In this document: piece after piece, positions 32,614 to 44,439 of the stretch
How positions within the stretch are numbered: the stretch's first letter is position 1
Layout of the letters: every line of letters begins with the position of its first letter
From: Areca catechu
Taxonomy: Eukaryota; Streptophyta; Magnoliopsida; Arecales; Arecaceae
DNA length: 64,000 bases
Reading direction: 5' to 3'
NCBI GenBank assembly: GCA_021397845.1
Contig: CM038046.1
Span: forward strand, 3,267,001 to 3,331,000
Notes under the pieces: model-generated
Told to the model about the DNA's origin: nothing
What the model saw: the letters and a program-made list of their open reading frames with translations, nothing else
The model's database searches: none
Made by a program: the position numbers and the translations under genes

Positions 32614-33878
32614 TGATGTAGCGGGATGGTTGACGTGAAGCCCCTGTCATCCATTCGGATGCCACATTTGCAGAAGTTGCCACGTCAGACATTCTCTTCG
32701 AGCTCCTTCGCCGAGTGGCTCCCTCGAGGTCGAGTTCATCTCGGTCGAAGTCGAGCTCTCGCTCTCTTCGAGCTCCTTCACTGGGCGGCTCCCTCAAGGT
32801 CGAGTTCACCTCGGTCGAAATCGAGCTCCTGCTCTCTTTGAGCTCCTTCGCCGGGCGGCTCCCTCGAGGTCGAGCCCACATCGGCCAAAGTCAAGCTCCC
32901 ACTCTCTTCGAGCTCCTTCGCCGGGCGGCTCCCTCGAGGTCGAGCCCATCTCGATTGAAGTCGAGCTTTCTTCGGACCAAACTCATTTCATACGAGGGGT
33001 CCAGCAGCCGGAAGTCGTCCCGATGACCAAAGCCCGCGGCGCTTCGAGGGATTCAGAAGCAGGAGGAAGGGGACGACGCCCCCTCCCTTGGGCAGTTGAC
33101 CGCCACCCAAGGACCACGGAGGGTCACCCCCCAGGATGCCATGATTACTCCCGCTGCTACTTACACCAGATAGGAAAGGGCACTTTGACCAAGGCACTGT
33201 GTCTCTCAATCGACCGTTTACACCACCCGAAAGAGGAAATAATCCCAGAAGATTCAAACCAGGGGGCGGTTGCTCCCCGATCGAGGCCCTACCAAATTTT
33301 TCAAAGTAGAGTGACCAGAGGGAAGGTTAGAGCCAACGACATAACTCCTTATCATGAATGAGAAAGGCACCCGTGCGCACGGCACGGAGTGCTGCCAGAC
33401 GTTAACTTTCCGGCACCTACAGAGGGGGAAAAACCCGAGATAGGTTGCCGGAATGGTCGATGGCCTAAAAGAAGGTTGAGAAGGTCTTCGAACAAGGTGA
33501 GCAAGCAAGGGCAAGCGAACGGGAGAGCAAGCCAGGAGCAGAGCACTCTGAGGCTACCGGAGCACCCGTCGGTAGGGTCTCAATGGACATAGCCATCACC
33601 GCTCGAGCTCTCCTCTGTCGCTGCTGCCCTCACTTTACTCTTTCTTTCTAAAGCGAAATCTCCTCCTCCAAGCATGGAGTCCGACCAAAGTGGCTCACAG
33701 GGAATGATCTGTTCCGCTAGATCGCTACTGACTTGATCGTCGGAGTGCCCCCGTTGAGACCCCCGACCTGGGTCTCTTCTGTTTTGCAGGTCCGGGCACG
33801 TGAGTTGGTTATCGAGTGACGAGGTTGGCATCCGAGGTCATCCCCAAGCTATAAGCCACGGCGGTGTAGGCGGTAACA
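32614..33878 (+). repeat. 5' LTR of the mini-gypsy element (four array units)
   Basis: 1265 bp, TGATGTAGCGGGATGG..GGCGGTAACA. It carries a 70-bp tandem array (units from 32701, 32771, 32841 and 32911: AGCTCCTTCGCCGGGCGGCT, CCCTCGAGGTCGAG, CACCTCGGTCGAAGTCGAGC). Confidence 0.85.
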
Positions 33879-34481
33879 GATTGGCGCACCAGGTAGGGGA
33901 GGCAGGACGCAGTCTGATCCAGGCCAATCCCCACACGTGCAACTCCACCTGAAACATGGTGATGACACGCGCGCGGGAGGTCTTCACTAGCCGTGCGGGA
34001 GATCCCCTTCACACGAGAGCCTGTACAGTCTAGAGAGGGAGCCCCCCGCTCCACTATAACCATCTTTAGCAAATGTCCAGTTGACCGTGCTCGCCCAACA
34101 TATGCAGGTTCTAACTGCGGCGATGCGGCAACTGCAGCATCAACACCGATCCCTGGCCACCCACCAACAGCCAGGGACCCCTGTGGCCCAAGCCATAGCA
34201 CCTCGTGATAGCCTGTGGTCCTTCCAAGGAAGGTCGTTGCTGCCGCGGGCCACAACAGACCCTTGGGGAAACCACCGGACCCCGGCGAAGAGATAGTGGA
34301 CCGGGTCAGTCGACCGGAAGAGCTGGTCTCCGGCCCTTGAGCAGGCTGCTGTTAAGCACCGTCGAGGCCGTCAAGGCAGGGCCCCCAGTCGTGACCCCCC
34401 TCAGTTGTCAACTTCAGCCCCGTATTTACTCCCTTTGCTCTGAGCACCGCGTGCCAACAGGACTTAGGAGTCGGGGGCAAA

Positions 34482-36078
34482 TAATGTGGCGGGATCGCTA
34501 ACATGAAGTCCTTGTCAGATCCATTCAGATGCCACATTGGTAGAAGTTGTCACGTCAAACCCTTTCTTTGAGCTCCTTCGCCGGGCGGCTCCCTCGAGGT
34601 TGAGTTCACCTCGGTCGAAGTCGAGCTCCCGCTCTCTTCGAGCTCCTTCGTCGAGCGACTCCCTCGAGGTCGAGCCTACCTCGACCGAAGTCAAGCTCCC
34701 GCTCTCTTCGAGCTCCTTCACCGGGTGGCTCCCTCGAGGTCGAGCCCACCTCGGCTGAAGTCGAGCTCCCGCTCTCTTTGAGCTCCTTTGCTGGGTGGCT
34801 CCCTCAAGGTTGAGCCCACCTCGATCGAAGTCGAGCTTCCGCTCTCTTTGAACTCCTTCGTCGGGTGGCTTCCTCGAGGTCAAGTCCACCTCAACCAAAG
34901 TCGAGCTCCCGCTCTCTTCGAGCTCCTTCACTGGGAGGAGGGCCGAAGTCGAGCTCCCACTCTCTTTGAGCTCCTTCGCCAGGCGGCTCCCTCGAGGTTG
35001 AGCCTACCTTGATCGAAGTCGAGCTCCCACTCCCTTCAAGCTCCTTCACCGGGTGGCTCCCTCGAGGTTGAGCCTATCTCGGTCGAAGTCAAGCTCCCGC
35101 TTCCTTCGAGCTCCTTTGCCAGGCGGCTCCCTCGAGGTCAAGCCTACCTTGATCGAAGTCGAGCTCCTTCTCTTCAGACCAAACTTTTTTCAGACGAGGG
35201 GTCCAGCAGCTGGAAGCCATCCCCGTGGCCAAAGCCCATGGTGTTTCAGGGGATTTAGAAGTAGGAGGAAGGGGACGCCCCCTCCCTTGGCTGGCGGACT
35301 ACCGCCCAAGGATCATGGAGGGTCACCCCCCAGGATGCCATGATTACTCCCGCTGCTACTTACACCAGATAGAGAAGGGCGCCCTGACCAAGGCACTGTG
35401 CCTTCCAATCGACCGTTTGTATCACTCGAAAAAGGAAATCACCCTAGAAGATTCAAATCAAGGGGGTGGCTGCTCCCCGATCGAGGTCCTGCCAAATTTC
35501 TCAAAGTGGAGCGACCAGAGGGGAGGTTGGAGCTAGCGACATAACTCCTTATCACGAATGGAAAAGGCACCCGGGTGCACGGCATGGAGTGCTGCCGGAC
35601 GTTGACCTTCTGGTGCCTGCAAAGGGGGAAGAACCCAAGGTAGGTCGCTAGAAGGGTCGACGGCCTAAAAGAAGGTTGAGAAGGTCTTCGATCAAGGTGA
35701 GCAAGCAAGGGCAAGCAAACAAGAGAGCAAGCCAGGAGTAGAGCACTCTGAGGCTACCGGAGCACCCGTCGGTAGGGTCTCAACGAACACAGCCGTCACC
35801 GCTCGAGCTTTCCTCCACCGCTACCATCCTTACTCTACTCTTTCTTTCTAAAGCGAAATCTCCTCCTCCAAGCATGGAGTCCAACCAAAAGGGCTCGCAG
35901 GGAAGAATTTGTTCTCCTAAATCATCACTAACTTGATCATCGGAGTGCCCCCATCGGGATCCTCGGCCCGGGTCTCCTCTGTTTTGTAGGTCCGTGCACG
36001 TGAGCTGGTTACTGAGTGGCGAGGTTGGCATCCGAGGTCATCCCCAAGCTACAGGCCATGGCGGTGTAGGCGACAACA
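34482..36078 (+). repeat. 3' LTR of the mini-gypsy element (nine array units)
   Basis: 1597 bp, TAATGTGGCGGGATCG..GGCGACAACA. The same 70-bp array has nine starts here (34571, 34641, 34711, 34781, 34851, 34921, 34969, 35039, 35109), one unit being shortened by 22 bp. The extra units account for almost all of the 332-bp length difference from the 5' LTR. Confidence 0.85.
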
Positions 36079-36205
36079 TGCAACATTACTTATGTGTACC
36101 AAATGTAATAATCCACATTACCTGTAATCTATATTGCTGGTAATCTACAACTAGTAATTCACATTAGCCTTCAAGATTACCTGGCAATGCACTAAATGCA
36201 ACCTT

Positions 36206-37757
36206 AATTTTATCTCAATTTTACTTACTCCTCTTAATTTTAAAATGTCTTAATTAAATTTTTTTAATTAATAAATTGTATTAGTGTGATCCTTTTATCT
36301 TCTCCATTAATAGAATACTATGACATAAACATGATATGATATCTTAATTTTATAAAATGATAAATTTATTCTTATTTATAGTTAGAATAAAAATTATAAA
36401 TCAAAATAAAAAAATTGTTAAAAGATCTGGCAAGGAGATGGGTAGGAAGAGGGAGAGAGTGAGGAGGTTGCTATAGATTTTGATGGGCGGCTTTTCGGGG
36501 ATGGAGAAGGGGGGCAAGAAAGGGAGGCCACGGGCAAGGTCCAATTGGGCTTTGGTGGTGGAGGGGAGGAGCGGGGAGAAGAAGGGGTGTGGGGGTGCTT
36601 TGAGGGGAGAAGAAGGGGTGTGGGGGTGCTTTGAGGGGAGGGATGCAAGGGTGGAGTGGCTATACTTGTAGATATGGCAGGGGCAAGCACGGAGGTGGAG
36701 GATGGCTATGGAGGCGAAGGATGGGGAGGGGTGGTCGGATGGATCGTCTTATGGTTTACAAATATTAAAGGAAATGTCCAATTAAGAGAACGAAGCAATC
36801 TTGGATCCTTCGTTAAAATGATTGCCTTTAGTCACATCATATTTATCGTTCCCGTCAAACGCCAACAATAATGAATTATATTAAAAATTGATTGTATAAA
36901 GTATGTAAACCTTCTAAACTGATCCCTATCAAACATCATCTCTTCATATGATGAATGGATAAGTCTTCAATTTAACGGCTACTATAGAAATCCCAGCTTA
37001 CTTGCTATTGCACTACTCATTACCGGACATGTATGGCTATACTTTAAACAATCTTGACAAGTTGAAGCGCACCCTGGATCGCTCTTTTCCCTTTGGATAG
37101 TATGACAATGCAAACAAGTTAAAGCCAAGATGAGATATGGATGGGATTCACTTGTAACTATTTTTCGGTAGACAATTTGGTCAGAACAGAATAGATAGAT
37201 AATTAATATCTTATATCTTCAATCTATTATGCAAGGAAAGGAGCTCAAACTTTTTAGGGAAACGAGAAGTCTGTCTCCCTTATATCGAACTTCATCTTCT
37301 TATGCCAACTTTATCTCCTCTCAACTTTTAACTTTTCTCATTATCTCAATAAATATAGGTGGTTTCACACCTCCCCAATATCTAAAAAAACAAAAAAGAG
37401 AAGAAAGAAAGAAAGAAAAATCACCTCTTCATGTATCAAGCAAAACTCTACATTAACAAATATTTCAAGTTTAACTTACCAATTACATATCCTCTAAATT
37501 GAAAAATCACTGGATCAACTAAAATAAAAACTTGTCCATAATTATTTACTTTTTAAAATATCAATCATCAGTCACTGGCATTGCTTTAAATTTTCCCTCT
37601 ATTGCAATAACATCTCTTTGACAAGGACACCCAAACTACCAATATAAAACTAGAATCTAGAAGACAAAGTAATAGCAAATGATGAAAACAAATATTAGGA
37701 GGTATGATATCAAAATCCATGAGACCAGTGTCTCCCTTTTATGATAGAAAATCTATA
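36206..37757. other. Intergenic, no gene seen
   Basis: AT-rich DNA with a G-rich block (36430-36740) that contains a short tandem GGGGAGAAGAAGGGGTGTGG duplication. The open frames over the G-rich block are low complexity. Confidence 0.35.
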
Positions 37758-37765
37758 GTTGGTAC

Positions 37766-38366
37766 TAAGGCTGCAAATGGATCAGGTTGACTCGTGATCC
37801 GACCTGACCCGATCCATTTAGACCCGATCCAACTTATTTTTAGGAATCCGTGAATCTGGGTCGGGTCCTAAAAATAGATCTGTTCTATTTTCCGGGTCAA
37901 GTCTGGGTTTACTGAATTTGAACCCGACCGAACCCGATCTAACTTGAACATACTAATAATATTATGATGATATCTATTTGAATCTTTAAATTATAATTTA
38001 AAACTTGTATGAAACTTATTTTTAACATAAAGATAAAGTTATAATTTTTTTTATATCTTAATTTATTTAAAAAATAATATTATTTATTATCTATTTTATG
38101 GTTAACAATAGTTGACTATGTAATAATTAAATATAGTTATCTATATTTTATTCGGATCATATATATAGATCCAAGTTTTTTAGATTAGAACCAGGTTATT
38201 TATGGATCCGATCCAACTTGAATGATCCATTAGGTTGAAAATTCTGATGGTGGACCCGACCTGACCCGACCCGATTTTCTAGTGGGTTGGGTCTAGGTCT
38301 AATATTAGAACCGATCGGATCGAGGTCACTCATGCCCCGATCCGACCTGATCCATTTGCACCCTTA
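37766..38366. mobile_element. hAT-type MITE with perfect 8-bp target duplication
   Basis: 601 bp bounded by TAAGGCTGCAAATGGATCAG and CTGATCCATTTGCACCCTTA inverted ends. It is flanked on both sides by GTTGGTAC (37758-37765 and 38367-38374). The interior is AT-rich with GACCCGACCCGAT phrases and no coding capacity. Confidence 0.9.
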
Positions 38367-38850
38367 GTTGGTACAAGCAGATCCGGTTAACTTGGTTCAA
38401 CTTCATAGAGAGTACGATCTCATAATCAGGTTCCATCTTGAAAACCAATAGCTAGTTGTGCAAGCAAACTTGCCTCCAAAAAAGGAAAAAAAAAAGATAG
38501 TTTAGCAAACAAGAAAATACTTTGACAAAGCACCTGAAGCAAATGACATTGTGATAGAAAATAAATAGCTGGGAAATGTATCATTGAAAACCACAAACCC
38601 CACTTGATTTTAACTCGAAATTTTCAGTAACCATGATCTCATGGTTCTTGGCCACATAGAGCATTGCCATGGTCCCCTTTCTCCACTGTGTGATAGGGTA
38701 GAGGAGAAGGGGGTGGGGGGAGGAGTTAGAGAGTGGGTAGGCCAATGGGTGGAGGGCAACAGGATGGGGGAGGTGGCACATGTGCAAGGGTTATGTGCAT
38801 AGAGAAGTAGGCTATGGAAGGACAACACAGTCCAAGAGTGGGAGATCCTC
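38367..38850. other. Intergenic, no gene seen
   Basis: No recognised features apart from a G-rich block (38700-38770) whose antisense open frames are low complexity. Confidence 0.3.
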
Positions 38851-38859
38851 TACAGCTAC

Positions 38860-38950
38860 AACAGTAAGATCCTTTCTTGGTACCCGATAGCAAGCTCCGC
38901 TACATCAATGGCCACACCCGTGTCCTCGCCATCGACCACTCCCTCCCCTT
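38860..38950 (+). pseudogene. PB1-domain gene fragment (tentative)
   Basis: The plus strand reads YSYNSKILSWYP and, after a frameshift, DSKLRYINGHTRVLAIDHSL, which resembles the start of plant PB1-domain proteins (YGGKI..RPxDGKLRYxGGxTRVLAxDRS). The similarity spans only about 30 residues and then stops. If correct, it is a short broken relic. Confidence 0.4.
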
Positions 38951-40137
38951 CTTTTGTCCATCTTCCCTATTTCAATTTCTTGCATTAACTTTTCATAAAA
39001 ATTGAATCTCTTGATTTCTTTGCTTTGTTAATTGATGATTCGAAGCATAAAACAACAAAAAGATTGGATATTTTGATGAAACATAGCAACTCTTTTATTA
39101 GAATTTGTTCATTCACCTTCAAAATCGAATCTTTTGATTTTCTTAATTCGAAGTATAAAAATAAGGAAATATTGATTATTTTTGACAAGATTGAGAAGAT
39201 TTTATGGTCCATGAAACAAAACTACAAGCTGGAGAAGATATGAGGTAGGGAGTGATGAGTCTTCAAAGCTAGTATGCAGGGCTTTCATGGTGGAGGAAAA
39301 TAAGGATATTGAGACTTGTGTTGAAGGAGGAGAGACTGATCGATTGAGTGGCGAGTGGGATGGGGGTCGTCACTTGAATTTTGCCGGATAAAAAGTGCCG
39401 AAAGCAATGGATGCAAAACGAGCAATCCTTAAAATTTGAAGGGTCTTCATTGCAAATGATTTCAAAATAAGGATAGACATTTTTATCGTTTTGAAGGATA
39501 ATATAATGATATTGGTAGTTAGATAGACAAAAAGGTCACATTGATATAATTTATTAATTTAAAGGATTTAATTGAGATATTTTAAAGTTGAAAGGATATA
39601 AGTGAAATTAAGATAAAGTTGAGGATGTGTTCCTGTAATTTTTTTTATTTGTACGGTATAAGAGAGATCAATTAGGTGAGATCTATTTAGACCACATGTA
39701 CCCTAACAATTAGCATTGCTTTTGGTACTTATCCTAAAAATAAATTTATTTTTATTCTAGTTATGTTATCTTGGGTTTTTTTGGATTTTTTTTATATGAC
39801 TAATTATTATCTATATACCGTGTATACTAATATGACATGTGCACAACCAAACATTACTATTAATTTTTATAGTGATGCATCAAGATACGTGTTTAATAAA
39901 CAAAATTTATCAAAAAAATAAATAAAATTTATAAAATTTAAAAATCACGGTCAACCGTATGCATGACTATGTGGTGTACATTATAATAATTTCTCTTATT
40001 TATATTTGCTTCTGTCGAAGTCCAAAATATTATAAAAAAAATAAAGAATCCGGTCAATTGTATTATCACCATCAAGTCATTTTTTTAACTGTCACTTGTC
40101 ATGCAACATCATCAGCATCCTTTTTTTTCCTTTTAGC
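38951..40137. other. Intergenic, no gene seen
   Basis: AT-rich DNA, including a stretch (39430-39640) of AAAGGATATAAGTGAAATTA-like phrases common in decayed retroelements. No boundary was defined. Confidence 0.3.
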
Positions 40138-40154
40138 AAATAGAGATTAATCCT

Positions 40155-40558
40155 ATCATTGGTGAGTGGTGCAGTTGGTTGTGAGACTTTTCTCACAATC
40201 AGCTGACAGGAATTCAAGTCTTGGTTTAGATATATTTCGATGAAAAAGTTCGGAGATAAAATAAAAAATTAAAAAATAATCCAAAAATAAAATTAATAAA
40301 ATAATCCTGGAGTCCCTGTTGGCTGGTGGTAGTGAAAAAGTTAGGGATATATATATAATAAATCCCGTTCACTCGACTGACACTAGTGGTAGTCAGGTTG
40401 ACGTACTCACCTTTGGATGGGGAACGGCTGCGGAAAAATTAATATGCACCGTGTATCAAATATTCCCTGGCTGGGGTTGGGGGACCGTCTGAGGGTGGCC
40501 ATGCCCCGGATCTAACTCCTCCTCCCCCTCCCCCCTCTTTTGTTTAACCAAAAAAAAA
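40155..40558 (+). mobile_element. Full-length tRNA-derived SINE
   Basis: The head carries A-box-like GGTGCAGTTGGT and B-box-like GGAATTCAAGTC, then a body shared with the minus-strand copy at 11141-11571, and a terminal A tract. It is flanked by AAATAGAGATTAATCCT (40138-40154) and AAATAGAGACTAATCCT (40559-40575), a 17-bp duplication with one mismatch. This copy lacks the internal duplication seen in the other. Confidence 0.88.
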
Positions 40559-40903
40559 AAATAGAGACTAATCCTCTTCCTATCGTATACCTATTTCATC
40601 TCTTAAAAATTCCAATTAAAATTATGTCTATTCCTAAGTGACATTGAAAATACCAACTAAGCACACGGTGATAATATGCATCTTATATATATATATAGCA
40701 GATGAATTATACTTTGGTAGTATGATTATATCTAACAAAATCAAAAAATAAGAATAATCTAAAATTTAGAAAGAACACTTGCATAACTCTGCCAGCAAAA
40801 ATACGATCCAGTCTACTACTTTATTTGCCTTTCAATATGCATGGCAGCAATGAGCACTCAAAGCTATGCTCCAAGTGTCCAATAGTAAAAGATGATTGTG
40901 TTT

Positions 40904-41246
40904 ACCACTAAGGTGGTAGCGTAGTTGGTAGGCACTTTGCCTCATGTCCCCTCGATCACGGATTCGAGGCTTGAACCATACGAGTTATTCGATTAAATCC
41001 AGGAATGTTTCCTGGGGCATGTGACTGGGCATGGGGAAGCGTTCTACTCTGGCACTTTAGTGGGATCAGACTGACGTACTCACCTTCGGATAGGGTGGGC
41101 GAGCAAAAAATGTAGCCCGCATCGAACATGGTCTGGCAGGAAGGTGGCATAGTGGAGATAGCTACAACGGGAATTTATTCTCCCCTTCTCTTTTGGTTCA
41201 AAAAAAAAAAAAAAAAAACAAGAAGTAGAAGGAGGAGGAGGAGGAT
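40904..41246 (+). mobile_element. Second SINE family, 13-bp target duplication
   Basis: The head has A-box-like TGGTAGCGTAGTTGGTAGGC and B-box-like GGATTCGAGGC. The body ends in an 18-base A tract (about 41201-41218), followed by a purine-rich CAAGAAGTAGAAGGAGG tail. GATGATTGTGTTT occurs directly before the element (40891-40903) and again at 41247-41259, so the purine tail is inside the duplication. The body shares TGACGTACTCACCTTCGGAT with the other SINE family. Confidence 0.8.
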
Positions 41247-43937
41247 GATGATTGTGTTTTGATGAGTAATCTAGATAACCAACGAATTGTCATTGTTGAA
41301 TCACCTTCATGAGGATGTGGTTGGCCTACAAGATGAGTTTCGCATACCAGTTTCCCCTCCATGCTCCTCTTAACTCCACACGAAGACTAAGATATCCATT
41401 AGTTTGCTGATGCTCACCACAATGAAAGTAAAATATGGCCCTCTAACTTCAAACTTTACTCCTCTACATCCTTTATCTACCGTGTTACCATCATAGTTGA
41501 CCTTAATAAAAATAAGAGATAGAGGCTCCTAAGTAATGAATAATATTAGCACCACAGCCACCACAATACCTCCCCTAGATGTCCCGGACTATTATTACTA
41601 TTTTGGAGAGAAACTCAAAATTTTCTTCAAATTTTTTCAAATAAATTCTCACCAAATTTCTCTACCTCCTTACTCAACTCCTTTGCTTGTTTATTCCCAT
41701 CAGAAATGGCAAAAAAATGGAAAAGTTAGTTATATTGAAATATCTTTCCATGGGCCTTATTTTGTTCTGGGCTATTCTCCACAGGCATGCAGCCCAACTT
41801 GGCTGCGACGTGGTGTGATCCTTATTTTACTAATTATTTTTTATTTATCACTCATTTATATCTTGTTAGCCATTAATTAACATTAATCTTGATTAATGCT
41901 CACTGTTATTTAACATTAACCTCAATTAATGTCTATTAATTTTATCATTAATCTCTTTTATTCATTGAATGTTTACTCACTTGTCTTAATTTTGCCTGTT
42001 AGTTGGCTAATTAATTTTTTAATTGTATAGTTAATTTACTAGCAATTGGGCTAGCCCAAACGGTTAGTCTTTAGGCCTATAAAAGGGTGGTAGAGGTTGA
42101 GAAGGTAAATAAGAAAATTGCTATGCACTCTTCTTCTAATATACTCTCAAAGCTCTTTTCTCCCAATAATTAGTTCTTTTCTACTAGTCTACTCTTCAAG
42201 TTTTTCTATTCAAATCTTTCATTTCCTTTGCTAAGCTTTTCTTATTCCTTTTATATCAATATTATTTCTATTGCTGGGTTAAAACTTTGTCATCTTCTTC
42301 ACGATCGTGCCCATAAGAAAGGTATCCATTTGTATCTTGAAATAGAGTTCTTGAGATTAATCCTACACGAGGATTGAAAATCATCTTAGGATAGTACATT
42401 GTATGCCTCCAGATAAATTTCTTCTTTTACACTCTATAAGTTTTTATATTAATTTAATAATTAATTTTATTATTAGATCAATTGAATCATAATCAACTAT
42501 TATAGGATACATATTTTCAATATATATTTTCTAACAATCTAAGGCGATTCTGTACCTAATTGTACTTCAATTTTTGACAATATATAACTACGACATCATA
42601 GTTTAATAAATAAACTAATTTTGTATTTGATTTATGAGCAATTATCTTCAATAATTGTATCATTTATCTCTACATATTAGTCTACTTAAAGTTAATTTCT
42701 TATTATAGTTCAATTCTTTTAATATATATCAAATTTGTAGGATTAAATTAGAAATAGACTTGCAAATTATAAATTACTAAAAGAATTAATATAATTTATG
42801 TACAGCTCTTGTTTCTCTCTATCTTGTTCTTTAACCTTTTTTTAAGATACCTTTCCATCGATTCGGAGGATTCTTCCAGCCTCAAACTTGATCATTTCAA
42901 CAAAAAAGGATTTCTTAAATAGCAAGAATAATTAAAAGTCTGATTATTTTTTCTTGGTTTGATATCTATCCTAGGAAAATCACTTCTTTTCAAATTCACT
43001 TTCTTAGACACAAGGACAACTTCTAAATCTCTTGAAAAAACTAATTATTATTGTAGATTTAGAATACTGAGTTGCCTTTCAAATGAATTATGTGAAACTT
43101 ATAGAAAGTAGCAAATCTCTAAAGAACTCTGGCAAACCTTAGAAGAAACCTATATCAGAGATAATTAGGGAGCTATAAGGTTCACTATTTCATACTTTCA
43201 CAACTTTAAAATGATAAACAACTTATCTATAAATAATCAGATCCATAAATTCTAAAATCTAATATAAGAGATTCATAGAGAAGGATCTATACTTGATGAA
43301 ACCTATTAAGTATCGAGTTTAATAGATAAATTCCTTTCTCTTGATCTTAATTTGCTTGTGACTTTAAGAGAACCCAGTCTTCTCTAACTATTAGATCTGT
43401 TATTTAATCTATTAGGATAAAAGACCAATTCAGACTTAAAGAAATTCAAGAAACTTAACTTAAAGCCAAGGATGATCTTACTGAATCTCAAAATCCAAGT
43501 CTAAATTTTAATGATCAAAATTTTAGAGGTTATAATCCAAATTTTAGATCCAAAGACCAAATTTACAAAGAAAAAGATAAGTCAAAGTATCAAAATCAAA
43601 AGTATAAACCAAACAACTAAGTCCAAAAATATAAGGAACATGATAGTGAGGTTCTACTTTGTCTGTGGTTGGGATAACTATCTCGCATCTCAGTATTTCT
43701 ATAAAAAAAGTAGAAAGTTATTTACAAGAAGAAGAATGATAAAAAAGATCAACACCAACCTAAACTTTAAGTTAACATAGTTAAAAGTAAACCATCTTCT
43801 TTTAGGTCAGTCTTTTTATCCCTTCAATCAATTTAACCTATTTAGATTCTGGATAGTGGTTAAATACCGAAGTCAACATCTATATCTGTACTAATAGGTC
43901 TTAGTATTTCTTATACTAGAGATCAAGTGGAGAAAGT

Positions 43938-44210
43938 GTGACCATGGATGATGGAACAACTATCAAAGTACTAGGATTAGGAACTATCAACTTAAAGTTT
44001 GCTTTAGAAAAATTACTGATTCTTTATAATATACAACATGTTCTAGCTATAAGAAAAAATTTGCTAAGTAGTTCATTACTTGTTCAGTTAAAATTCAAAG
44101 TTATTTTAGAGTCTAATAAAATTATAATTTCTAAAGAAGATACATTTATTGGTAAAAGCTTTTTGTTAGAGACTTTTAAAATTAAATATAATTCTTCTTA
44201 TCAATCTTAA
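43938..44210 (+). pseudogene. Copia protease end / GAG-pre-integrase fragment
   Basis: A 90-codon open frame with VLGLGTINLKFALEKLLILY and NIQHVLAIRKNLLSSSLLVQ, a typical copia region between protease and integrase. Upstream (43640-43700) a degenerate zinc knuckle FYFVCGWDNYLASQYF marks the end of gag. Both flanks are interrupted by stops. Confidence 0.8.
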
Positions 44211-44439
44211 TAAAAGTTTAGTTGCTTCTTCTGAATCTCTTATATTAAATTTTGAATCTAGTGAAACATGACACAGAAGAGTGAGTCATACTAATTTTAG
44301 ATCAATCAAAAAAATATTTGATCTTAATTTAATTTCAAAAATCAATATTTAAATATGATTCTAAATGTGAAGTTTATATTCAATCAAAATAACATAGAAA
44401 ACTTTTTAAGCCTATAGATTTTAGAGATACTCAAATTTT

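Larger units (their letters stand above)
32614..36078 (+). mobile_element. Mini-gypsy element with two LTRs and a 0.6 kb interior
   Basis: The 5' LTR is 32614-33878 and the 3' LTR 34482-36078, flanked by a perfect 5-bp duplication TGCAA (32609-32613 and 36079-36083). The primer-binding leader GATTGGCGCACCAGGTAGG starts at 33879. A polypurine tract GGAGTCGGGGGCAAA ends at 34481. The 603-bp interior keeps only a gag-leader remnant (VLTAAMRQLQHQHRSL around 34090-34150, related to 15400-15480). All pol is absent. It is a deletion derivative that retains every cis signal needed for mobilisation. Confidence 0.88.
31866..36205 (-). mobile_element. AT-rich transposon-like element, split by a gypsy insertion
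   Basis: Joining 31866-32613 with 36084-36205 gives a sequence whose minus strand matches 53345 onward: TTTAGTGYATTRCCRGGTAATCTT, then GATTACYAG and AATATAGATTAC phrases, then TAATATAAAATYAAT. The join occurs exactly at the TGCAA duplication of the inserted gypsy element. The interior is almost pure A/T with no coding capacity. Class unknown; ends not precisely defined. Confidence 0.55.

Noticed and set aside
32606..35012. Ser/Arg-rich open frames on both strands
   Set aside because: Produced by the 70-bp array in the mini-gypsy LTRs.
40155..40230. tRNA gene suggested by A- and B-box-like motifs
   Set aside because: No cloverleaf can be formed. The motifs belong to the head of a SINE with a poly(A) tail and target duplications. 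The same applies at 40904 and 11520-11571.
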